Below, in pieces: positions 45,004 to 53,902 of a DNA stretch of 64,000 bases. Each line of letters starts with the position of its first letter. The first letter of the stretch is position 1. Made by a program: the position numbers and the translations under genes. Source of the stretch: Acidobacteriota bacterium. GTDB taxonomy: Bacteria; Acidobacteriota; Vicinamibacteria; Vicinamibacterales; UBA2999. The stretch spans positions 1-64,000 of the forward strand of contig JADZCN010000135.1 of assembly GCA_020851565.1 (NCBI GenBank), given 5' to 3'. The notes under the pieces were generated by a model that was not told the DNA's origin, ran no database searches, and saw only the letters and a list, made by a program, of their open reading frames with translations.

Positions 45004-47493
45004 CTACTCCTCGCGCAAGGCGGCAGCCGGATTCAACCTGAGCCCGCGCCGGGCCGCGAGGCCGCACGTGGCCACGCCCACCGTCCCGACGACGGCCACG
45101 ACCGCGGCGATGATGGCCGGATCCCAGGCCCGCACCTCGTAGAGCAGGCTGGCGACGACGCTTCCCATCACCAGCGCCCCGGCAATGCCCGCGACGATGC
45201 CGGCGAGGACGGGCAGGGTGCCCTGACGGAGCACCAGGCCCATCACCTGCCTGGTCTCGGCACCCAACGCCACGCGGATGTTCATCTCCCGGCGGCGGCG
45301 CGAGACGCCGTACGACGCCACAGCGTAGATGCCGATGACGGCGATGAAGAACGCCACGCCGCCGAAGATGCCCATCATCTGCGCCTGGTAGCGCCGGCCC
45401 GCCACCGAGTCGTCCACGATCTGCTCCATGGGACGCGCGCGACCGATGGCGATTTCCGGATCGATGTCCAGCAGCGCGCGCCGCACGGCTGGCAGCACCG
45501 ACAAGGGCGCCACCGCCGTCTTCACCAGCAACGATGTCGATGGCCGGCTGCGCCACCAATACGGGACGTACACCATCAGCGGCTGCTCGGCGCGGTCCAG
45601 TGCCGTCGTCCGGGCATCGGCGACGACGCCGACGACCTCGAAGCCCTGCTCGCCGGAGATGCCGCGGCTGAAGCGCTTGCCGATGGCGTCTTCGCCTGGC
45701 CACAGGCGCGCGGCGGTGAGCTCCGAGACGACCGCAGGGGCCGGCCGGTTCGAGTCCCGCTCGTCCGTCGTGAACGGACGCCCACGGCGCACGGCCATGC
45801 CCATCGTCTGGAAGTACTCCGGCGCCACGAAGCGGAAGTTCGCGCTCGGCAGCTCCGAGGCCGAGAGGACGGCCCCTTCGCGCGCGACGAAGTTCACCTG
45901 CCCTTCGCCGCGGAGTGGAAGCATCGAGGTGGTGGCGGCGCCTTCCACGCCCGGCACTGCCTGCACCGCGGCCAGCATCCGATCGTAAGCGGCCTGGCGC
46001 ACGGGTTCCTCGGCATAACGCGTGGCGGGCAGGGCGACGTCCACCACGAGCACGCGCTCGTCCGAAAAGCCGCGATCGACGTTCAGCACGCGCACGAGGC
46101 TCGTGACGAACAGCGCGGTCACGACGAGCAGCGTCACGGAAAGGGCGACCTGCGCGATCAACAGGGCCGCGTGACCACGAAGCCCGCGCCGGTCGCTGGC
46201 CACCGCCATCGCGCCGACGCGAAGGGCCGCCTGCGCATCGCGTCCGGCCATGCGAGCCGCCGGCACCAGGGCCACGAGCAGGCCGGCCAGGATGGACACG
46301 GCCGCTGTGAAGGCCACCACGCGCGCATCGATGGTTGCCTCGTCCACGCGCGGCAGGTCCACCGGCGCGGTCCAGACGAAGAGCGAGAGGGCCACCCACG
46401 CCACGTAGAGGCCGAGCGTGCCGCCCGCCACGGCCAGCACCATCTGCTCGATGAGCGCCTTGCCCACCAGGCGCGCCCGGCTGGCGCCGAGAGCGGAGCG
46501 CACGGCCGTGTCCCTGAGGCGGCCCAGCGTGCGCGTCAGCGAGAGGTTGGCAAGATTGAAACAGGCAATGAGGAGAACCGAGAGGATCGCGGCCAGCAGC
46601 ACCAGCAGTCCCCGGCGCGACGTGCCGACGACGTGCTCGGAAAGGGGCGTGACGACCGATACCAGCGAGACGGGCTCGTGCGCGGCCTTCGTGGCAATCT
46701 CCCCAACCTGTCCCTGCAGCGCGTCCAGCTCCGCACGCGCCTGCTCGAGGGTGACGCCCTCACGCAGCCGGCCCACGGCCTCGTTGTTGTGATCGCCCAC
46801 CCACCCGACCGTCACGCGCAGCGGCACGAACACGTCGGCGGCCGCCGTGAGCTGCTCCTCGCGCGGCAGCCTGAAGCCGGCCGGCAGGATGCCGACCACG
46901 GTGTAGGGCTTCCCGTCCAGCACGACGGGGGTACCCACGACGGACGGGTCCGCGCCGAAGCGCTGGCGCCAGAGGCCGTCCGAGAGGGCGGCCACGTCCG
47001 GGGCACCCTCAGGATCGTCCGCGGGCGTCAGAGCCCGCCCAATCGCGGCCGGCACCGCCAACACCTCGAACAGCGACCCGCTGGCGTAGACCACCGATAC
47101 CTGCGAGGCACCGTCCCGCCCGGCCAGATTGGCGGGACGGGTCATGTGCTGGGCCATGGCGTCGAACGACCGCGCGTGCTCGCGCCAGTACTCGAAGTGC
47201 CGCTCGTTCACCTCCAGCGTCGGGGCGCGGTCGGCCATTTCCTTCCAGATTTCGCGCAGTGCCACCAGCCGTGCCGGCTCCGGGAACGGCAGCGGCTCGA
47301 GCAGCACGCCGTTGACGATGGAGAAAACGGCGGTGGTGGCGCCGATGGTGAGCGCCAGCGTGAGGACAACGGTGGCGGCATAGGCGCGGTCGCGGCGGAA
47401 GCTTCGGAGGGCGTCGCGGAGGTCGAAGAACAGCGGTCCCACGTCGGGGTTAGACGGGGGGGAACGCGACCGGGTTCGCGCGGGCGATATCAT
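45004..47493 (-). CDS. ADOP-type ABC permease (two MacB-PCD/FtsX units)
   Basis: 829 residues. LFFDLRDALRSFRRDRAYAA followed by VVLTLALTIGATTAVFSIVN is the hallmark N-terminus of acidobacterial duplicated orphan permeases. A periplasmic MacB-like domain (~55-270; EPLPFPEPARLVAL, VVGILPAGFRLPREEQL) is followed by a FtsX domain (LIACFNLANLSLTRTLGRLR and RDTAVRSALGASRARLVGKA), then the second half with ALLIAQVALSVTLLV, VVGVVADARTTALDRAEQP and a last FtsX unit ending LNPAAALREE. No ATPase gene is adjacent, as usual for these orphans. The start at 47493 is 12 bases from the divergent ilvA start; a GTG at 47442 just before GPLFFDL is a credible alternative. Substrate unknown; family members are thought to export peptides or lipids. 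Confidence 0.92.
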   Translation of the reverse strand: MISPARTRSRSPPSNPDVGPLFFDLRDALRSFRRDRAYAATVVLTLALTIGATTAVFSIVNGVLLEPLPFPEPARLVALREIWKEMADRAPTLEVNERHFEYWREHARSFDAMAQHMTRPANLAGRDGASQVSVVYASGSLFEVLAVPAAIGRALTPADDPEGAPDVAALSDGLWRQRFGADPSVVGTPVVLDGKPYTVVGILPAGFRLPREEQLTAAADVFVPLRVTVGWVGDHNNEAVGRLREGVTLEQARAELDALQGQVGEIATKAAHEPVSLVSVVTPLSEHVVGTSRRGLLVLLAAILSVLLIACFNLANLSLTRTLGRLRDTAVRSALGASRARLVGKALIEQMVLAVAGGTLGLYVAWVALSLFVWTAPVDLPRVDEATIDARVVAFTAAVSILAGLLVALVPAARMAGRDAQAALRVGAMAVASDRRGLRGHAALLIAQVALSVTLLVVTALFVTSLVRVLNVDRGFSDERVLVVDVALPATRYAEEPVRQAAYDRMLAAVQAVPGVEGAATTSMLPLRGEGQVNFVAREGAVLSASELPSANFRFVAPEYFQTMGMAVRRGRPFTTDERDSNRPAPAVVSELTAARLWPGEDAIGKRFSRGISGEQGFEVVGVVADARTTALDRAEQPLMVYVPYWWRSRPSTSLLVKTAVAPLSVLPAVRRALLDIDPEIAIGRARPMEQIVDDSVAGRRYQAQMMGIFGGVAFFIAVIGIYAVASYGVSRRRREMNIRVALGAETRQVMGLVLRQGTLPVLAGIVAGIAGALVMGSVVASLLYEVRAWDPAIIAAVVAVVGTVGVATCGLAARRGLRLNPAAALREE

Positions 47494-47505
47494 GCGTCCA
47501 CGCCC

Positions 47506-49032
47506 ATGACCGCCGACCAGATGCTTCGCCTGATCCTGACCAGCCGCGTCTACGACGTGGCCCGCACGACGCCGCTCGATCACGCGCGGCGGCTGTCGTC
47601 CCGGACCGGCCACCAGGTGTTCCTGAAGCGCGAAGACCAGCAGCCGATCTTCACCTACAAGCTGCGCGGGGCCTACAACCGCATCGCGCACCTCACGGCG
47701 GACGAGCGCGCGCGGGGCGTCATCACGGCGAGCGCCGGCAACCACGCGCAAGGTGTGGCCTACTCGGCTCGGCACCTGGGCCTCGACGCACTCATCGTGA
47801 TGCCCCTGACCACGCCCGCCATCAAGGTCGACGCCGTGCGGGAGCTGGGCGCGGAGGTGCAGCTCGCGGGCGACAGCTACGTGGAGGCGAAGACACGGTG
47901 TGACGAGCTGGCCCGGCAGACCGGTCGGGTGTTCGTGCACGCCTTCGACGATCCGCTCGTCATCGCGGGCCAGGGCACGATCGCACTGGAGATCCTGGGC
48001 AGCCAGCGCAGCCACGTGGACGCCATCTTCGTGCCCGTAGGCGGGGGCGGGCTCATCGCGGGCATCGCCAGCTACGTGAAGGCGGTGCGCCCCGACGTCC
48101 AGGTGATCGGCGTGGAGCCCTTCGAGGCCGACGCGATGCACCGGTCGCTGGCCGCGGGGATGCGGGTGGCGCTGGAGCACGTCGGCATTTTCGCCGACGG
48201 AGTCGCCGTGCGCGAGGTGGGCCAGCTGCCCTTCGCCCTCGTGCGCGGCACGGTGGATGAGGTGGTGCGCGTGACCAATGACGAGATCTGCGCGGCTATC
48301 AAAGACGTGTTCGATGACACGCGATCGCTGATGGAGCCGGCGGGAGCACTGGCGGTGGCGGGGCTGCGGCGCTGGGCCGAGGCGTCCGAAGCGCGGGGGC
48401 GCACGCTGGTCGCGGTCCTCACCGGCGCCAACATGAACTTCGATCGCCTGCGCTTCGTGGCCGAGCGCGCGGAGCTCGGCGAGGCACGCGAGGCGCTCCT
48501 GGGTGTGACGATTCCCGAGCGGCCAGGCGCGTTCCGCGAGTTCTGCACCACGATTGGCCGCCGCGTCGTCACCGAGTTCAACTACCGGCTGAGCGGGCGA
48601 CAGGAGGCGCACATCTTCGTGGGCGTGGCGACGCACTCGCCGGGAGAAGCGGAGGCGCTCGCGGCCCTCCTGTCCGAGCGGGGGTATCGCACGCTGGACC
48701 TGACGCGCGACGAGCTGGCCACGCTGCACGTGCGCTACATGGTGGGCGGGCGCTCCCCCGACGTCGGCGACGAGCGGCTGGTCCGGTTCGAGTTCCCCGA
48801 GCGCCCCGGCGCGCTGATGGACTTCCTGGACCGGCTGGGCGGGCGCTGGAACATCAGCCTCTTCCACTACCGCAACCACGGGGCCGACTTCGGGCGGGTG
48901 CTGGCGGGCTTCGAAGTGCCGCCGAACGAGGAAGCGGCGTTCGAGCGCTTCCTCGTGGGACTCGGCTATCACTACGAGCGCGAGTCGGGGAATCCGGCGT
49001 ACGAGATGTTCCTGTCGGCCGGGGGGGACTGA
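47506..49032 (+). CDS. ilvA: Threonine deaminase (threonine ammonia-lyase), biosynthetic type
   Basis: 508 residues. PLP-binding K52 lies in IFTYKLRGAYN; the phosphate loop is VPVGGGGLIAG; ASAGNHAQGVAYSA contacts the substrate carboxylate. The fold type II catalytic domain ends near residue 325, and two ACT-like regulatory domains follow (LLGVTIPERPGAFREFCTTI and VRFEFPERPGALMDFLDRL), the long biosynthetic form inhibited by isoleucine. It converts threonine to 2-oxobutanoate and ammonia, the first committed step to isoleucine. A five-codon frame (47492-47509) overlaps the start codon as CCATGA; whether it is translated is unknown. No other ilv gene is near. Confidence 0.95.
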   Translation: MTADQMLRLILTSRVYDVARTTPLDHARRLSSRTGHQVFLKREDQQPIFTYKLRGAYNRIAHLTADERARGVITASAGNHAQGVAYSARHLGLDALIVMPLTTPAIKVDAVRELGAEVQLAGDSYVEAKTRCDELARQTGRVFVHAFDDPLVIAGQGTIALEILGSQRSHVDAIFVPVGGGGLIAGIASYVKAVRPDVQVIGVEPFEADAMHRSLAAGMRVALEHVGIFADGVAVREVGQLPFALVRGTVDEVVRVTNDEICAAIKDVFDDTRSLMEPAGALAVAGLRRWAEASEARGRTLVAVLTGANMNFDRLRFVAERAELGEAREALLGVTIPERPGAFREFCTTIGRRVVTEFNYRLSGRQEAHIFVGVATHSPGEAEALAALLSERGYRTLDLTRDELATLHVRYMVGGRSPDVGDERLVRFEFPERPGALMDFLDRLGGRWNISLFHYRNHGADFGRVLAGFEVPPNEEAAFERFLVGLGYHYERESGNPAYEMFLSAGGD

Positions 49033-49038
49033 GGTTTC

Positions 49039-49110
49039 CGGGTTCTGGGGTTCTGGGGTTCTGGGGTTCTGGGGTTCTGGGGTTCTGGGGTTCTGGGGTT
49101 CTGAGGTTCT
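49039..49110. repeat. Octamer array (GGGGTTCT)9
   Basis: Nine units, first CGGGTTCT, last GAGGTTCT, the rest GGGGTTCT, beginning six bases after the ilvA stop codon. Perfect four-G runs give strong quadruplex potential on the coding strand, so it could act as a transcription roadblock or 3' end of the ilvA message. The ~85 bases after it show no feature until the ArsR promoter. Confidence 0.95.
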
Positions 49111-49197
49111 ACGCCCCTCTCGATTCAGTACGACTCGACCAGCAGGCCCGGCACCCGCCGGTAGTGCTCCACGTTCGGTCAAGAAGCCCGGTCACGC

Positions 49198-49226
49198 TTG
49201 CGTATATTCGAACTATCGAATATTCT
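49198..49226 (+). promoter_or_regulatory. Sigma70-type promoter with embedded ArsR-type operator
   Basis: TTGCGT (49198-49203) and TATTCT (49221-49226) are spaced by 17 bases, a good sigma70 promoter in an otherwise GC-rich stretch. The inverted repeat ATATTCG-AACTAT-CGAATAT (49204-49223) fills the spacer and runs into the -10, the usual place for an ArsR/SmtB operator, so the repressor would occlude polymerase. Predicted start of transcription (about 49232-49234) is only a few bases before the GTG at 49236, implying a leaderless message. Confidence 0.8.
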
Positions 49227-49235
49227 AGATCTCGC

Positions 49236-49577
49236 GTGACCACCGCGCTTCGCACCTTCAAGGCCCAGATCCTCCAGGCCCTCGCCCATCCCACCCGCAT
49301 CGCCATCATCGAAGCCCTCCGCGACGGCGAGCTGGCCGCGGGCACACTCGGGGCACGCCTCGGGCTCGAACAGGCCAACCTCTCGCAGCACCTGTCGGTG
49401 CTCCGGACCAGGCAGGTGGTCACCAGCCGCAAGGCTGGCAACCAGGTCTACTACTCCCTCCGCGATGCCGTCCTCGTCCAGGTGCTCGACCTCCTGAAGC
49501 AGTACGTCCAGGCACACCTGAACGACACGCTCGCCCTCTTGAACGAAATGGAGCCGAAGAAGCGGCGCCGCACATGA
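49236..49577 (+). CDS. ArsR-family transcriptional regulator
   Basis: 113 residues from the GTG at 49236, the first start codon after the promoter; upstream in-frame codons would overlap the operator. The winged helix reads [39 protein letters not shown] (recognition helix) and [20 protein letters not shown] (wing). It contains no cysteine at all, so it is not a thiol, arsenic or alpha3-type metal sensor; the C-terminal helix has Asp and His ([13 protein letters not shown]) that could form an alpha5-type site. The stop overlaps the SulP start as ATGA, so repressor and transporter are translated together. Likely autorepressor of the pair. Confidence 0.9.
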   Translation: MTTALRTFKAQILQALAHPTRIAIIEALRDGELAAGTLGARLGLEQANLSQHLSVLRTRQVVTSRKAGNQVYYSLRDAVLVQVLDLLKQYVQAHLNDTLALLNEMEPKKRRRT

Positions 49578-51310
49578 GCACCACCCCCTCGTCCTTCGTC
49601 ACCCGCATTCCCTGGCGGACCTGGCAGCCCAAGCTGGTCGAGTCGCTCGCCAGCTACGACCGCCGGACGTTCATGGCGGACCTCGTCGCCGGGCTCACCG
49701 TCGGCGTCGTCGCCCTGCCGCTCGCCATGGCCTTCGGCATCGCCTCCGGCGTTACGCCGCAGGCCGGCATCTACACCGCCATCGTCGGCGGGTTCATCGT
49801 GTCGCTGCTGGGCGGCTCGCGCATCCAGATCGGCGGCCCGACGGGCGCCTTCGTCGTCATCGTCGCCGGCATCATCGCGAAGCACGGCCTCTCGGGCCTG
49901 CTGATGGTGACGATGATGGCGGGCGTGATCCTGGTGTTCCTGGCCATTACGGGGCTGGGGCAGGCGGTGAAGTTCATCCCGCGCCCGGTGGTCATCGGCT
50001 TCACCAACGGCATTGCGCTGCTCATCGCCTCCACCCAGATCAAGGACTTCTTCGGGCTCGGCGTCGACCCACCCAGCGAGTTCTTCGAGCGGATGCGCGT
50101 GCTGGGCGAGTCGATGGGCACCCTCAACCCCGCCGCGGTTGCACTGGGCATCGTGTCGCTGGCGCTGGTGCTGCTCGTACCCCGCCGCTACCCGCGCGTC
50201 CCCGGCTCCATCGTCGCCCTCGTCCTGGGCACCCTGGCCGTCGCCGCGTTCGGGCTGCCGGTCGAGACCATCGGCTCGAAGTTCGGGGTTCTGCCCGGCG
50301 ACGTGCCGCCGGTGGACGTCCCCACGTTCCGCGCGGATCTCATCCTGCCGCTGCTGCCCTCGGCGCTGACGGTCGCGCTGCTCGCCGCGGTAGAGAGCCT
50401 GCTCTCCGCCGTCGTCGCGGACTCGATGACGGGCGACCGGCACAACTCGAACGCGGAACTGCTGGCCCAGGGCGTGGCCAACCTGGCCGCGCCGCTCGTG
50501 GGCGGCATCCCGGTCACCGGGGCCATCGCGCGCACGGCGACGAACTTCCGCTCCGGCGCGCGCACGCCCGTCGCGGGCGTGATTCACGCGCTGACGTTGC
50601 TGATCATCGTCCTGCTCCTGGCGCCGCTCGCCGTCTACGTGCCACTGGCCACGCTGGCGGCGGTGCTCTTCGTGGTCGCCTACAACATGGGCGAGTGGAA
50701 GGAAATCCCGAGCGTCTGGCTCCTCGACTGGGCCGACAAGTCGGTGTGGCTCATCACCTTCGCGCTGACCGTCATGGCCGACCTGACCGTGGCGGTCGAG
50801 GTGGGCATGTCGCTGGCCGCGCTGCTCTACATCTATCGCGTGACGGGCACGACGACGGTGTCGACGGTGACGCCCGAGTACATCGAGGATGGCCGCGTGC
50901 ACGTGCTTCAGGACAAGCAGGTGCCACCCTACGTCACCATCCTGCGCATCCACGGGCCGTTCCTGTTCGGCATGACCGACAAGCTGACCGACGCCACGGC
51001 GGACCTGAAACAGTTCGCGCCCATCGTCATCCTGCGCCTCCGCAACATGACCGCCATCGACGCCACGGGCCTGCACGCCATCGAGGAACTGAGCGACCGG
51101 CTGAAGAAGTCGGGCCGCACGCTCATCCTGTGCGGCGCGCGCGCGCAGCCGGCGGAGCTGCTGCACCAGACCGAGTTCGTCGAGCACGTCGGCGAGGAGA
51201 ACATACAGCCGCACGTGCAGGCCGCGCTGGAGCGCGCGCGGGAGATCCAGTCACGCTTCTCGGGCGTTGGCGACGAAGCGGCGCGGGACCTGGTCACCAT
51301 CCGCATGTGA
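49574..51310 (+). CDS. SulP-family anion transporter with STAS domain
   Basis: 578 residues. Starts with a short cytoplasmic segment, then [20 protein letters not shown], the SulP signature, and about 12-14 membrane spans. [18 protein letters not shown] and [20 protein letters not shown] are conserved SulP segments, as is [19 protein letters not shown] in the core. The C-terminal STAS domain (~440-550) has [20 protein letters not shown] and [19 protein letters not shown]. SulP proteins carry sulfate, bicarbonate or other inorganic and carboxylic anions; the N-S-N-x-E-L form occurs in bicarbonate and general SulP members, so the substrate is open. It overlaps the arsR gene by four bases (ATGA). 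Confidence 0.93.
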   Translation: MSTTPSSFVTRIPWRTWQPKLVESLASYDRRTFMADLVAGLTVGVVALPLAMAFGIASGVTPQAGIYTAIVGGFIVSLLGGSRIQIGGPTGAFVVIVAGIIAKHGLSGLLMVTMMAGVILVFLAITGLGQAVKFIPRPVVIGFTNGIALLIASTQIKDFFGLGVDPPSEFFERMRVLGESMGTLNPAAVALGIVSLALVLLVPRRYPRVPGSIVALVLGTLAVAAFGLPVETIGSKFGVLPGDVPPVDVPTFRADLILPLLPSALTVALLAAVESLLSAVVADSMTGDRHNSNAELLAQGVANLAAPLVGGIPVTGAIARTATNFRSGARTPVAGVIHALTLLIIVLLLAPLAVYVPLATLAAVLFVVAYNMGEWKEIPSVWLLDWADKSVWLITFALTVMADLTVAVEVGMSLAALLYIYRVTGTTTVSTVTPEYIEDGRVHVLQDKQVPPYVTILRIHGPFLFGMTDKLTDATADLKQFAPIVILRLRNMTAIDATGLHAIEELSDRLKKSGRTLILCGARAQPAELLHQTEFVEHVGEENIQPHVQAALERAREIQSRFSGVGDEAARDLVTIRM

Positions 51311-51369
51311 GGCGGGCTTCACGGGTTGACCGCACGGCCAATCCGGGCCATGCTGAGGCCGCACGGCTG

Positions 51370-52323
51370 ATGGGATCCACCGCGACGACCGCGCCGCTCT
51401 CCCGCTTCCTGACGTTCGACCGAGAGGCCTGGGCGCGGCTTCGCGACAACACGCCGCTGACGCTGTCCGAAGGCGACCTCGATGCGCTGCAGGGCCTCAA
51501 CGAACGGCTCTCGCTGGACGAGGTCGCGCAGGTTTACCTCCCCCTTTCGCGGCTCCTGAACCTGCACGTGCGCGCGGGACAGGGGCTGTACCACGCCTCG
51601 CAGACGTTCCTGGGCAACGACGCAGCGAAAGTGCCGTTCATCCTGGGGCTGGCGGGAAGCGTGGCCGTCGGCAAGAGCACCACGGCACGCGTGCTCCAGG
51701 CGCTGCTCTCACGGTGGCCCAGCCATCCCTCCGTGGCGCTCATCACGACGGACGGCTTCCTCTTCCCGAACGCCGTGCTCGAGAGCCGCGACATCATGCA
51801 CCGCAAGGGCTTCCCCGAGAGCTACGACCGCGCCGGGCTGGTCCGCTTCCTGGCCGACGTGAAGGCGGGCGCCCCCGAAGTGCACGCCCCGGTGTACTCG
51901 CACCAGCGCTACGACATCGTGCCGGGCGCCGTGCAGACGGTGCGCCAGCCCGACGTCGTCATCGTCGAGGGGCTGAACGTGCTGCAGGCGGCCCCGGCCG
52001 GACGGGACGAGAGCCAGCTGTTCGCCTCTGACTTCTTCGACTACTCCATCTACGTCGACGCGGACGAGGCGGACATCCAGGGGTGGTACGTGGAGCGCTT
52101 CCTGCGGCTGCGCGACACGGTGTTCCAGGATCCGCTGTCGTACTTCCACCGCTATGCGACGCTGAACGAGGCCGAGGCCCGCGCCACGGCCGCCGACATC
52201 TGGGCCCGCATCAACGGCGTGAACCTCCGCGAGAACATCCTTCCCACCCGCATGCGGGCACATCTCATCCTGCGCAAGGGCGCGGACCATCGCGTGGAGC
52301 AGGTGCAGCTGCGGAGGGTCTAA
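51370..52323 (+). CDS. coaA: Type I pantothenate kinase
   Basis: 317 residues, colinear with E. coli CoaA (316). Walker A is in [58 protein letters not shown] and [15 protein letters not shown] match the pantothenate- and coenzyme-A-binding regions; [10 protein letters not shown] and the C-terminal [17 protein letters not shown] are diagnostic. It phosphorylates pantothenate, the first and regulated step of coenzyme A synthesis. Gap to the SulP stop is 59 bases without a clear terminator, so read-through from the ArsR operon is possible. Confidence 0.97.
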   Translation: MGSTATTAPLSRFLTFDREAWARLRDNTPLTLSEGDLDALQGLNERLSLDEVAQVYLPLSRLLNLHVRAGQGLYHASQTFLGNDAAKVPFILGLAGSVAVGKSTTARVLQALLSRWPSHPSVALITTDGFLFPNAVLESRDIMHRKGFPESYDRAGLVRFLADVKAGAPEVHAPVYSHQRYDIVPGAVQTVRQPDVVIVEGLNVLQAAPAGRDESQLFASDFFDYSIYVDADEADIQGWYVERFLRLRDTVFQDPLSYFHRYATLNEAEARATAADIWARINGVNLRENILPTRMRAHLILRKGADHRVEQVQLRRV

Positions 52324-52361
52324 AGGCTGTCACCTTTCCCGGAATCCTGCATCTCTGATTC

Positions 52362-52448
52362 GTGAACCTCCTCGAAGCCCTCGCTCTTCTCGTCGCCTGG
52401 ATCGCCATCCAGTCGTGGCTCCTGCCCCGCCTGGGTGTGCCCACGTGA
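52362..52448 (+). CDS. Possible 28-residue membrane peptide; frame open past TGA
   Basis: GTG start directly after an in-frame TGA, with no strong ribosome site. The product is one hydrophobic helix flanked by an acidic N-terminus (MNLLEALALLV) and the tail LLPRLGVPT, then TGA. The same frame remains open for 71 further codons to 52661. The first 17 codons after TGA all end in G or C, like the real genes around, and then the bias fades. A CCCGC-GCGGGAC-GCGGG hairpin has its loop ~17-23 bases after TGA. This could be a micro-protein ending at TGA, a selenoprotein with TGA as selenocysteine, or chance. Low confidence in all; kept because the helix and tail look designed. Confidence 0.35.
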   Translation: MNLLEALALLVAWIAIQSWLLPRLGVPT

Positions 52449-52657
52449 GCCGTGCCCAACCCGCGCGGGACGCGGGACGAGGACGGCGCCGCCCGGTGCG
52501 GACCATCCGAGGGCCAGTCGGCGAAGACCGCTGAATCGAGCGAGGCGCCACAGGCGCCGTGCGCACCACGCGTGAAGACTCCTTGCGCGGTCGCGCGAAT
52601 CAGTGATAGGTTCGCGCGTCGATCGCACGCCCAACCCCAGCTCCGGAGTCCCCCGCG

Positions 52658-53005
52658 ATGAACCTCCAGTCGTTGACACCAGCCGACCGCCCCCTGCCGC
52701 CCCGGGCAGCTGCCGGCGGCCCGAAGCCGCCAGCGAGCCCCAAACCGAGCGCCGGCGTCGGTGGCCCGAAGCCGCCGTCCGGTCCGAAGCCCAGTCCCGG
52801 CGTCGGCGGCCCGAAACCGCCATCCGGCCCCAAGCCGAGTCCCGGTGTCGGCGGCCCGAAACCTCCGTCAGGTCCAAAGCCGAGCCCCGGCGTCGGCGGC
52901 CCGAAGCCTCCGTCGAGCCCGAAGCCGAGCGCCGGCGTCGGGGGCCCGAAGGCGCCGGCCGGTCCGAAGGGGAGCTCGTCGAGGACCAGCCGAACGAAGA
53001 AGTAG
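52658..53005 (+). CDS. Pro/Gly/Lys-rich tandem-repeat protein
   Basis: 115 residues. After a short unique start (MNLQSLTPADRPLPPR) comes a run of about five copies of the 15-residue unit GGPKPPSGPKPSPGV (45 bases each), then a Ser/Arg/Lys tail. No hydrophobic segment and no signal peptide: predicted disordered, strongly basic and cytoplasmic or nucleoid-associated. GGAG lies eight bases before the ATG. Because all six frames of such repeats stay open, coding status rests on the start site and the regular codon-level substitutions (CCG/CCA, AAG/AAA, GGT/GGC) that keep the amino acids constant, which argues for selection on protein. Function unknown. Confidence 0.6.
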   Translation: MNLQSLTPADRPLPPRAAAGGPKPPASPKPSAGVGGPKPPSGPKPSPGVGGPKPPSGPKPSPGVGGPKPPSGPKPSPGVGGPKPPSSPKPSAGVGGPKAPAGPKGSSSRTSRTKK

Positions 53006-53012
53006 GCAGGCG

Positions 53013-53036
53013 GGTCACGGCCACAGGGCCGTGACC
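53013..53036. terminator. Bidirectional terminator hairpin
   Basis: Perfect 10-bp stem GGTCACGGCC / GGCCGTGACC with loop ACAG, eight bases after the repeat-protein stop and overlapping the stop codon of the convergent HTTM gene (53015-53017). No U-tract; placement between convergent genes supports a shared terminator. Confidence 0.7.
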
Positions 53037-53902
53037 AGCCGCTCGAGGTCGTAAGGACTGATGAACGTCACGAGGCCGGTCAGCATGATCGCGCCGAAGA
53101 GCTGGACGTTCATCAGCACCTCCAGGCCGAGGTGAAAAACCACGGCGGCGGCGACCAGCGGGTAGCGCCACTCGCGAATCCACACAAGCGGCCCGAGCGA
53201 GAACTCGAGCACCAGCGTGCCCCACGTCGCCAGGCGCGACCACCATAGTGTCCGCATCGCCGCCGGCGCCGGCCGGCGGCGGTAGTCGCTCACCATCGAG
53301 ACCCAGTACACGGCCGTTCCCCGCCGCCACGATTCGCCCGCCATCTTCGCGACGAACGACTGGAAGTAAACGAACGAGATCTGCAGCTGCAGCAGCCGCA
53401 GTGCCCACGGCGACGAGGGTGTCGGGGCGCCCGCGCCGGCCAGCATCGCGTCGAGCGACCAGGCGTCGCCCGCGCGCGAGAAGATGAGCAGGAAGCTCAT
53501 CATCCGCATCAGGCTGTCCCCGCCGTGAGTCACCTCGGGATGACGATGGTGAATCGAGGTGAGCGTCAGGAACACGACGGCGGCGCTGAGCGGTGTCGCG
53601 AGGCCGAGCACGAGGCACGCGGCGCCAAGCAGGTGGAGGCCGAACACCGCGCGGATCGACCCGCGGCCGGGCGGCAGCCATCGGAAGAGTGTGAGCAGCC
53701 TTCCGCCGTATTCTTCCTCCCATCGGGCGCGCGAGAGCACGCCCTCGGCGCCGAGCCACAGGGAGGCATGCGGCAGGTACAGCAGGGCGCTGGCCATGGC
53801 CACGAGCCCGAACAGGATGCGGAAGAGGGCAATCGTGAACGGCGGCTCCGGCGTATGAAAGAACGCCGTCCAGGCTGCCGCCAGATCGTGCAGGGCGATC
53901 AC
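53015..53902 (-). CDS. HTTM-domain membrane protein
   Basis: 295 residues with about six to eight membrane helices. It belongs to the HTTM (horizontally transferred transmembrane) group related to vitamin K-dependent gamma-carboxylase: early PPFTIALFRILFGLVAMASA, a re-entrant GGRLLTLFRWLPPG region, LTSIHHRHPEVTHGGDSLM with the conserved His pair and G-G-D, and LLQLQISFVYFQSFVAKMAG. The catalytic Lys of true carboxylases is not obvious, and bacterial HTTM proteins are mostly uncharacterised. The GTG start overlaps the stop of the gene upstream (GTGA), which encodes a matching C-terminal-like partner. Confidence 0.88.
   Translation of the reverse strand: MIALHDLAAAWTAFFHTPEPPFTIALFRILFGLVAMASALLYLPHASLWLGAEGVLSRARWEEEYGGRLLTLFRWLPPGRGSIRAVFGLHLLGAACLVLGLATPLSAAVVFLTLTSIHHRHPEVTHGGDSLMRMMSFLLIFSRAGDAWSLDAMLAGAGAPTPSSPWALRLLQLQISFVYFQSFVAKMAGESWRRGTAVYWVSMVSDYRRRPAPAAMRTLWWSRLATWGTLVLEFSLGPLVWIREWRYPLVAAAVVFHLGLEVLMNVQLFGAIMLTGLVTFISPYDLERLVTALWP

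Noticed and set aside
44809-47505. Open + strand frame upstream of and in frame with ilvA
   Set aside because: His/Arg/Gly-rich low-complexity translation opposite the ADOP permease gene, caused by GC bias; the real protein starts at 47506.
47492-47509. Five-codon upstream frame overlapping the ilvA start as a leader peptide
   Set aside because: No regulatory codon content (Arg and Pro only), no ribosome site and no attenuator hairpin; mentioned in the gene entry only.
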